Positions 58,447-64,000 of a stretch of 64,000 nucleotides of DNA are shown here, in pieces. Location of the stretch: positions 37,808-101,807 of the forward strand of contig JAHFTX010000005.1 of NCBI GenBank assembly GCA_023265395.1, given 5' to 3'. The first letter of the stretch is position 1, and every line of letters begins with the position of its first letter. The DNA comes from Thermoplasmata archaeon (lineage in GTDB: Archaea; Thermoplasmatota; DTKX01; JAHFTX01). The notes below the pieces were generated by a model. The model was not told the origin of the DNA. It saw only the letters and a program-made list of their open reading frames with translations, and did not search any database. A program made the position numbers and the translations under genes.

Positions 58447-59687
58447 TCCTCCTCGTCACTGTCGGCGGAGGTCCCCGCCTTCGCCAGTTCGAAGGCGACC
58501 ATCACCCGCTCGTAGATGTCGAAGGAGGGCCCTGCGGCGAACCGATCCACGACCTCCTGCGGAAGATGCGCCATCAGTTGGTCCAGAGCGGTCAGCAAGG
58601 CCTTGAAATCCTCGGTCAGGGTCTCGTCGATGAGTGCGGTGCGACCGGCAGCAGGGGTGGGCGGGCCGACCTCGAGGGCAGCCCGCAGCGAGCGCACCTC
58701 TGCTTCGAGGGTGGCGATGGTCGAGGTCAGCTGGTGCCGTTCGGACTCGAGGCGTTTGACGGCCTTGGCGGATGCGCTGTCCCCCTCCTTCTGCTCTTGG
58801 GCCTTGAGCGCGCTGGCACGGGCCTCGAGCTCGCTGATGCGCCGCTGGTGGGACTCGAGCTCCTCCTTGAGCACCCGCTCCCGCGCGACGATCTCCTCCT
58901 CCTTGGCTTTGAGCCGCTCCTCGGTCGACGTCAGCACCCGCTTGAAGATCCGTTCGAGGTCCTGCAGCTTGCGCTCGCGTGCCCGCAGGTCGGTCTCGGT
59001 CCGCTCGAGGGCGGCGAGCTTGGTCCGCAGGCTGGCGACCTCGGCCGCCATCGCGGGATCGGTCGCGGGAGTGCTCTGTTGCCGCAGGCGTTCCTGCGCC
59101 GTGCCGCGGGCTTCCGCCACCTGGGCCGCCTGTTGCCCTTCCTCGGCCACGAGGGCGCCGATCACCTTGCGTGCACCCTCGAGGCGTGCCGCATCGGCGG
59201 CCAGCTCGGTCTGCTCGACCCGTGCCGTCTCGAGCGCGCCCTCGAGGTCCTTGGTCAACGCGCTGACCCGGTCGAGGTCGGTGAGCATCTGGTCGAGGGA
59301 GGGGCTGATCCCACCTGACGAGGAGGTGAGGACCGCACCGAGGTCGACGGATGCGGTCGGGTGCTTGCCTGTATACTCGTCGACGCGCGCCGACTCCGCG
59401 GCGTCGAATCGGTAGAGGCGCAGCCGCGCATCCTGGGTGGTCGCATAGGAGAGGAAGGAATCAAGCACCACCTGGCCGAAGATTTGGTCGGGCGCCGAGA
59501 GGTAGCCGAGCACGCAGCTTCCATTGCGGAAGACCATCACGCCCTCGGCGCGCTGCCCCCCGGCGGGCTTGGCGGTCATCCGCAGGTATCCCGCGAAGTC
59601 GGGACTCGCCGTGATCCGCAACAGTTGCTGCAGCGTCTCCTTGGAGCCCGCCCGCTGCCCCAGCAAGGTGCCCTTGGGAAGCTTCAA
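58443..59687 (-). CDS. Coiled-coil protein with DUF2226-like N-terminal head
   Basis: 414 residues. The head (about 1-105, starting MKLPKGTLLGQ, with GYLRMTAKP, GVMVFRNGSCVLGYLS and ARLRLYRFDA) is homologous by eye to the head of the upstream protein and resembles the archaeal domain DUF2226; that name is from memory. From about 140 to 345 it is coiled coil, and a short helical domain ends it (LTALDQLMAHLPQEVVDRFA). The start is a TTG at 59687: it gives the same K/R-L-P-x-G opening as the paralogue and GGGGGTC lies 6 nt upstream. Longer readings are antisense-like. It lies 79 bp after the upstream gene. Confidence 0.82.
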   Translation of the reverse strand: MKLPKGTLLGQRAGSKETLQQLLRITASPDFAGYLRMTAKPAGGQRAEGVMVFRNGSCVLGYLSAPDQIFGQVVLDSFLSYATTQDARLRLYRFDAAESARVDEYTGKHPTASVDLGAVLTSSSGGISPSLDQMLTDLDRVSALTKDLEGALETARVEQTELAADAARLEGARKVIGALVAEEGQQAAQVAEARGTAQERLRQQSTPATDPAMAAEVASLRTKLAALERTETDLRARERKLQDLERIFKRVLTSTEERLKAKEEEIVARERVLKEELESHQRRISELEARASALKAQEQKEGDSASAKAVKRLESERHQLTSTIATLEAEVRSLRAALEVGPPTPAAGRTALIDETLTEDFKALLTALDQLMAHLPQEVVDRFAAGPSFDIYERVMVAFELAKAGTSADSDEEE

Positions 59688-59766
59688 CGCCCGACCCCCG
59701 AGCCGTTGCCACGATGTCGTCCGCGCGCGCCCATGGTCGAACGTCCCGCGTGTTGCCACCGGCCGC

Positions 59767-61833
59767 TCAGAGGTCCTTGAGCGAGCGCTTGATCGCCTCG
59801 AGCTCCTTGGCCTGCTCCTCGAGGCGTTGCTGGCGTCGTTCCAACTGTTCCTGCTCCTTCTGTTGTCGGCTGGCTTGGCGCTGCAACTCCCGTTGCTGGC
59901 GCTCGACCTCCTTGTGGGAGCGGGCCACGTCCTTCTCGGCAGCGTGCAGCTGGGCCTTTTGATGCTCCAGCTCCTCCTGCGCCGTGGCGAGGTGGCCCTG
60001 CTCCTCGGAGAGGCTCGCCTGCTCCTCCCCAAGGTGGGCGACCGACTCCGCCAGCTCGGAACGCTCCACCTCGAGCCGCTGGGCCTCGTGGTCGAGTCGC
60101 GTGACCTCCGCATCGTGGGCGGCACGCTGGGCGTCGAGGTCCTCGACGGAGGCGCTGTGCGTGCTCTCCTGCTTGACCAGCGCCTTGGAGTCGCGTTCGA
60201 GGGTGGCGTTGCGCTCGCGCAGCTCGGCGCGTTCGGCACGCAGGGCCTCTGCCTCTTGGAGGAGTGCCCGCTCCTTGGCGGCGAGCTTCTCGACCTTGTG
60301 CTCGAGCCGGGCGACCTCACGGGCGTGGGCGGCACGCTCCTTCTCGAGGGAGCGAGAGGCCGCACCGTGGCCCTTCGCCATCCGATCGAGCTCCTTGCGC
60401 TCCTGCCGATGGCCGGCAGCGGTGGCGTCGGCGGCCTTGGTCGCAGCTGCGAGGGCGGCCTCGCTCACCGCGAGCTCCTCCGCACGTTGGGAGAGCTCCG
60501 CCTGCTGCGCGTCGAGCCGGGCTTGCAACTGCTCGAGGTCCTTGCCCAGGGCCGTCTGGGACCTCCCCGTGGCCGCCAACTCGGTCAACTGCCCTTGGTT
60601 GGTGCGCGCCAAGGCCGCTTGCTCCTTGGCCTCACCCAAGACCCGATCCCGCTCGGCCTTGAGTTGCCGCCGCTCCTCGTCGAGGGCGACCTTGACATGT
60701 TCATGCTCGAGCTCGGCGCGGTTGAGCTTGTCGGCGCCGGCGGTGACCCGCACATCGCGCTCGCCCAGCTCCTGCTCGGTGCGTCGCAGCTGCTCCTCCT
60801 GAGCCGTGAGCCCTTCCTGTTGCTCCTTGAGGTCGGACTCCCGTTGCGCCAGCCGGTCCTCGGTACCCTTGAGGAGGGTCGCCTGCTTCTCCAGCGCTGC
60901 AGAACGATCCTGTGCCTGAGCCTCGGCCTCGGCGATCTCCGCCTCCCGCAGCCGGAGCCCCTCGAGGCGGACCTCGAGCGCGCGCTCCTGGGCGCTCAGC
61001 TGTTGGCGGTCCCCGCCGACCTTCCCAAAGAGCGCATCGAGCTCGGCACGCTCCTTGCCCAACCGTGATTGTTGGCGCTCGATCTGGGTCGACTCGCTCC
61101 GCAGGCGAGACTCGAGCTCGCGCAAGGACGCCTCCTTCTCGGTCAACGACTCAGCACGTTGCTGCAGGTGCTCCTCGAGGTTCTTGACCCGTTCCTCGCG
61201 GCGCAGCAACTCGGCCTTGGCGACCTCCTCCTCATGGCGCGTCAGTGGCAGGCGGTCCTCCTCGGTGGCGGCCTGAAGGATCGCCAGCGAACCCTCCCGC
61301 ATCCGCTGCAGCTCGGCGCGGGTTTCCACGAGCTCCTGGTGCAGTCCTCCCTCACCCGATTCATCTGCAGCGATCGTGGCGGGTACCTGCCCCGGCAAGG
61401 CCGAAGAGGTGGTGGATGGGCTCTGGGGCTGCGCCGGACTGGGGCGAGCGCTGCGCTGCTGCTGCAACGAGCGCGGGTCGACCCCGCTGACCTCACCATC
61501 GTGGAAGGTCCGTCGCAGCTGACCGATGCGGACCGAGGATCCACGGTGACCGTAGGACCACACCGTCAGCTTCGCCGATTCCGAGCGGCTGAGCTCGAGG
61601 ATGCTCGGGAGCGCTGCTGCACCGCGCACCTCAGCATCCTGAGTGCTGATCCCCGCCAGGACCGTCTGGCCATCGTCGAGGACGAGGTGTCCGTGGGCCG
61701 GTCCCTCGGGCAGATCGCCGGCGACCTCGACGTAGCCGGTCACCGATTCCTCTTGGCCCTGGAGGAGGGCATCCCGCAGGGCCCAGCGCCCTCCGGGGAG
61801 GCTGTGCATCAGGCGTCCACTCGGAAGTCGCAT
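59767..61833 (-). CDS. Long coiled-coil protein with DUF2226-like N-terminal head
   Basis: 688 residues. Head about 1-115 (MRLPSGRLMHSLPGG, GYVEVAGDL, HLVLDDGQTVLAGIST, AKLTVWSYG), a Gln/Ser/Pro-rich linker, then coiled coil from about 165 to 688 rich in Glu/Gln/Leu/Arg. No TM helix. First gene of the three-gene coiled-coil operon, with a strong CTATATATAG TATA box 95 nt upstream. The start ATG 61833 is preceded by AGGAG. The head may be the specific binding module, and the rod may co-assemble with the other two products. Confidence 0.87.
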   Translation of the reverse strand: MRLPSGRLMHSLPGGRWALRDALLQGQEESVTGYVEVAGDLPEGPAHGHLVLDDGQTVLAGISTQDAEVRGAAALPSILELSRSESAKLTVWSYGHRGSSVRIGQLRRTFHDGEVSGVDPRSLQQQRSARPSPAQPQSPSTTSSALPGQVPATIAADESGEGGLHQELVETRAELQRMREGSLAILQAATEEDRLPLTRHEEEVAKAELLRREERVKNLEEHLQQRAESLTEKEASLRELESRLRSESTQIERQQSRLGKERAELDALFGKVGGDRQQLSAQERALEVRLEGLRLREAEIAEAEAQAQDRSAALEKQATLLKGTEDRLAQRESDLKEQQEGLTAQEEQLRRTEQELGERDVRVTAGADKLNRAELEHEHVKVALDEERRQLKAERDRVLGEAKEQAALARTNQGQLTELAATGRSQTALGKDLEQLQARLDAQQAELSQRAEELAVSEAALAAATKAADATAAGHRQERKELDRMAKGHGAASRSLEKERAAHAREVARLEHKVEKLAAKERALLQEAEALRAERAELRERNATLERDSKALVKQESTHSASVEDLDAQRAAHDAEVTRLDHEAQRLEVERSELAESVAHLGEEQASLSEEQGHLATAQEELEHQKAQLHAAEKDVARSHKEVERQQRELQRQASRQQKEQEQLERRQQRLEEQAKELEAIKRSLKDL

Positions 61834-61928
61834 GGCTCCTCGTTGCTCCGATCCGAACGACCACCTGCCCCCTAGTGTGGGGGTCGCTGCCCGCCGGCTC
61901 GGTCCCTCCGTGACACATTCCAGCAGTG

Positions 61929-61938
61929 CTATATATAG
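61929..61938. promoter_or_regulatory. Palindromic TATA box of the coiled-coil operon
   Basis: CTATATATAG is palindromic and the most AT-rich element of this intergenic region. On the minus strand it predicts a start near 61907 and a leader of about 74 nt. Confidence 0.65.
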
Positions 61939-62071
61939 GTGGTAGCGGCAGGAGAACCGGTTCGCACGGGGGCGTTCCTTCGAGAGCGCCGGTGCCGACC
62001 ATGGCGCTGAGTCGCGCGTGGGACCGAGTCGTCAAGCCGCCAGGGGTCATGGAGCTGGTCGGCTCGTAATG

Positions 62072-62082
62072 TTGAAATAAGG
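62072..62082 (+). promoter_or_regulatory. TATA-like box of the small basic protein gene
   Basis: TTGAAATAAGG is centred about 45 nt before ATG 62122, which leaves a leader of roughly 18 nt. Confidence 0.5.
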
Positions 62083-62121
62083 TGGCCCATCTCAACGAGA
62101 CACCATCCGGCCGTGATTTCC

Positions 62122-62355
62122 ATGTCCCCTGTAGACTTCGAGACCATCCGCTCTGAGAAGAAGACCTTTGGTCGGAACAACTTCATCGAGGTGGCCCGCA
62201 AGAAGGCGCGCACCGAAGAGGGGGAGAACGAGTTCCTCTCCATCAGCCGCGGCTACTTCCTTCCCGATGGCTCGGAACGGTTCAAGAAGAGCATCACCGT
62301 CCCCGATGACGACGCCATCAAGGCCTTCGTCGCCGAGATGATCAAGAGCCTCTGA
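62122..62355 (+). CDS. Small conserved-looking basic protein
   Basis: 77 residues, charged (SEKKTFGRNNFIEVARKKAR), with a beta-rich middle (FLSISRGYFLPDGSERFKKS) and an acidic C-terminal helix. The strand-loop-strand and helix order recalls PC4-type single-strand binding proteins, but this is a weak impression. ATG 62122 or the GTG at 62113 could start it. It is divergent from the coiled-coil operon and its 3' end overlaps the convergent CYTH gene by 14 bp. Confidence 0.8.
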   Translation: MSPVDFETIRSEKKTFGRNNFIEVARKKARTEEGENEFLSISRGYFLPDGSERFKKSITVPDDDAIKAFVAEMIKSL

Positions 62356-62971
62356 GCAGCAGCTCGAGGTAGCTGCGCCGCTCCGTGCCCACCCCTGCAC
62401 CCAGCAGCTCAGCCCCTTCCTGCAGCAGTCGGTCGACCGTCTGCTCGAGGTCGTCGACCGTCGTCCGTTGCTCGAGTTCGACGAAGAGCCCGAGCCCGAC
62501 GACCTCGTCGATGGCAACCTCCAAGGTGGGCTGGGGGCCCGTGCCGCCGCGCCAGCTCTGCCGGATCTTGCGCACCCTGGCGACGGTCGTAAACCCCGCC
62601 GCGAGCAGCGCCTGGGTGACCGTCGGACCCGTCGAGACCTCGACCTCGACACGGGCCTTGGATCGTGCGTCGAGCTTGGGGCCCTTGTAGGTCAACCACG
62701 TCGACCACCCGCGCCGATGCGCCTGCCGAGGGAAGGGCGGCAACGGGCCATCGCTAGATGGAAGGGTGCGCTCGGATCGCACGCGCAAGGCCTCATCGGT
62801 GCTGCCAAAATCGCGAGCGTAATGCCCCAGGTAGATGTCCTCCTGGGCAACGGTCATGCTCAGATACCCGCGCAGTCGCAGGGCACGTTGGAGCGAGGGG
62901 ACATCGAATCCCGTCGGTAGGATGAACTTGACTTCGGCCTCGATGGGCCGGTCTCCAGCAGAGCCCGACAT
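62342..62971 (-). CDS. CYTH-domain protein (class IV adenylyl cyclase CyaB-like)
   Basis: 209 residues. The CYTH ExExK motif is EAEVKF near residue 11. DIYLGHY, EALRVRSE, WLTYKGPK, RVEVEV, VRKIRQSW and VAIDEVVGLGLFVELE line the triphosphate tunnel. The terminal helix and length fit CyaB-type proteins of archaea, which hydrolyse or cyclise organic triphosphates; cAMP production in vivo is not established for archaeal members. A TTCAAATAGG box lies about 32 nt upstream of ATG 62971, so the message is nearly leaderless. Confidence 0.9.
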   Translation of the reverse strand: MSGSAGDRPIEAEVKFILPTGFDVPSLQRALRLRGYLSMTVAQEDIYLGHYARDFGSTDEALRVRSERTLPSSDGPLPPFPRQAHRRGWSTWLTYKGPKLDARSKARVEVEVSTGPTVTQALLAAGFTTVARVRKIRQSWRGGTGPQPTLEVAIDEVVGLGLFVELEQRTTVDDLEQTVDRLLQEGAELLGAGVGTERRSYLELLLRGS

Positions 62972-62997
62972 CGTCAGCGACGGAGAACGCCGCAGGA

Positions 62998-63008
62998 GCC
63001 TATTTGAA
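62998..63008 (-). promoter_or_regulatory. TATA box of the CYTH gene
   Basis: The minus strand reads CGTTCAAATAGG around 62998-63009. Its spacing predicts a start a few nucleotides before ATG 62971. Confidence 0.5.
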
Positions 63009-63056
63009 CGTTGAGCGGACGCCGACGGGACGCCGCGCCGCCGGTGCTGCCCCGAA

Positions 63057-63067
63057 GCTCTTTAACG
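63057..63067 (+). promoter_or_regulatory. TATA-like box of the terminal membrane hydrolase gene
   Basis: GCTCTTTAACG predicts initiation near 63088 and a leader of about 30 nt before the GTG at 63117. Confidence 0.45.
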
Positions 63068-63116
63068 TCCCGTGTCGTCGGCAGGCACAGCCGGTACTGG
63101 CCGGGAGCAGCGGCAC

Positions 63117-64000
63117 GTGGACTTCTTCACCCACATGTTCGTCGGGTACCTTGCCACGATGTGGCTGGGTCTGGGCACCAGCGGGGCCATCCCAGAGCCC
63201 GTGCTGCTCTTTGGCGTCATCATGGGCGGCTCCCCCGATTTCGACGTCCTGCTCCTGCCCCTGTGGCGCCGATACCCGATGACCCGCCACCATGGGATCA
63301 CTCACAGCCTGTTGTTCATGCTTGGTGCACCAGCGGTCGGCGGCGGGATCGCCGCGGTCCTCTTTGGCATGCCGATCGTGCTCCTGTACTTCGTCGGGGT
63401 GCTGGCGGTCGGGACGCACCTCATCTGCGATTGGTTCACCAACTTCGAGATCCCGCTGTTGCTGCCCTTTGTCCGCAAGGGGTACACCTTCGGTGCCGAG
63501 AACGCGATCAACCCCTACTTGATGGGGTGGACGGTCGTGTCGATGTTCGTGCTCTGGGGGTTCCGTGGCGTCCTCGACCCTGCGCGGTACTATCTGGCCT
63601 TGCAGCTGACCAGCGCGCTGTTCCTCGGCTATTGCGCGGTGCGCGCTGCTCTCAAGCTGGGCCTGCAGCGGCGCTATGCCTCAGCGGGCCGGTCGGTCAA
63701 TGCCATCGGTGCGATCTCTCCCTTCACATGGTACCTCGAGGAGCGCCTCGTCTTGAGCGGGGTCAAGGTCACGCGCTACGTCCGTGTCAACCTCCTTGCT
63801 GGGACCAGCGAGGCGCGCTTCTTCGAGGTCGACCGGATGGCCACCGGACTGCCGATCGAAGCCCCGATCACCTCCCCCGAGCAGGCATTGTTGGCAGCCT
63901 CGTCGCACATCGGGCTGATGGCTGCCGACCTCCAGGACCTCGCTGCGACGGTCCAGCGCACGGCCGAAGCATGGGAGGTCATCTGGTTCCGCTGGGGTGC
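63117..64000 (+). CDS. Membrane-bound metal-dependent hydrolase, YbcI/DUF457-like (3' end outside window)
   Basis: The frame is open to the window edge, with at least 294 residues seen. The N-terminus DFFTHMFVGYL, then GGSPDFDVLLLPL, RHHGITHSLLF and THLICDWFTNFE, carries the His/Asp residues of the YdjM/YbcI (DUF457) membrane hydrolase family, with several TM helices. The part after about 190 is soluble and is an extension beyond the usual family core. The start is the GTG at 63117, with GGGAG 11 nt upstream; an in-frame ATG follows six codons later. Substrate unknown. Confidence 0.85.
   Translation, partial: MDFFTHMFVGYLATMWLGLGTSGAIPEPVLLFGVIMGGSPDFDVLLLPLWRRYPMTRHHGITHSLLFMLGAPAVGGGIAAVLFGMPIVLLYFVGVLAVGTHLICDWFTNFEIPLLLPFVRKGYTFGAENAINPYLMGWTVVSMFVLWGFRGVLDPARYYLALQLTSALFLGYCAVRAALKLGLQRRYASAGRSVNAIGAISPFTWYLEERLVLSGVKVTRYVRVNLLAGTSEARFFEVDRMATGLPIEAPITSPEQALLAASSHIGLMAADLQDLAATVQRTAEAWEVIWFRWG

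Noticed and set aside
57008..58606. Plus-strand frames opposite the coiled-coil operon (also 59524-61068 and 61069-61875)
   Set aside because: Ser/Arg/Cys/Ala-rich or Leu/Gly-rich shadows created by codon bias of Glu/Gln/Leu-rich coiled coils.

Overview
The window reads as part of a GC-rich archaeal chromosome, most likely an uncultivated Thermoplasmatota lineage. The archaeal assignment is firm. Ribosomal proteins L18e, L13 and S9 sit in archaeal order next to RNA polymerase subunit N (Rpo10), an XPD-like helicase and roadblock proteins are present, and TATA boxes lie about 27 nt before start codons. The phylum is an inference from the DUF6015-like gene, the HutH and the style of the surface proteins. 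Several genes appear leaderless (TATA box at the right distance for transcription to start at the start codon); others have Shine-Dalgarno (SD) sequences.

Layout. 1-6.4 kb: a protein tail, tRNA-Asn, a beta-helix surface protein, an LsrF-like aldolase with a zinc alcohol dehydrogenase, tRNA-CAT and tRNA-Pro. 6.4-8 kb: L18e-L13-S9-RpoN operon. 8-29 kb: accessory surface region with a secreted coiled-coil protein, two giant membrane proteins carrying cytoplasmic zinc ribbons, a V4R-roadblock pair, a PGF-CTERM-type protein, and two tandem paralogues that are almost identical over their last 1.5 kb. 29.4-32.3 kb: cytochrome c maturation operon ccmC-D-E-A-B with a CxxxY-type CcmE. 32.6-35.7 kb: DUF6015-like protein, XPD-like helicase, second roadblock protein. 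35.8-42.7 kb: three genes on one strand (membrane protein, PGF-CTERM-type surface protein, transmembrane regulator with two winged helices) that share promoter motifs. 42.8-50.1 kb: HutH, small zinc ribbon, RraA-like protein, MscS channel, two UbiA prenyltransferases (one fused to a PKD domain). 50.3-61.8 kb: a propeller/PKD surface protein and a three-gene operon of long coiled-coil proteins. 61.8-64 kb: small basic protein, CYTH protein and a truncated YbcI/DUF457-type membrane hydrolase.

Working together. About half of the coding capacity is very large single-pass or sorted surface proteins. Several carry cytoplasmic modules (zinc ribbons, helical tails, a roadblock-like tail, winged helices), which suggests signalling from the envelope to the cytoplasm. 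The Ccm operon indicates c-type cytochromes and therefore respiration. The strongest candidates for undescribed systems are the coiled-coil operon (53.9-61.8 kb) and the propeller-Ig-TM-winged-helix regulator with its shared promoter motif (36.8-42.8 kb).
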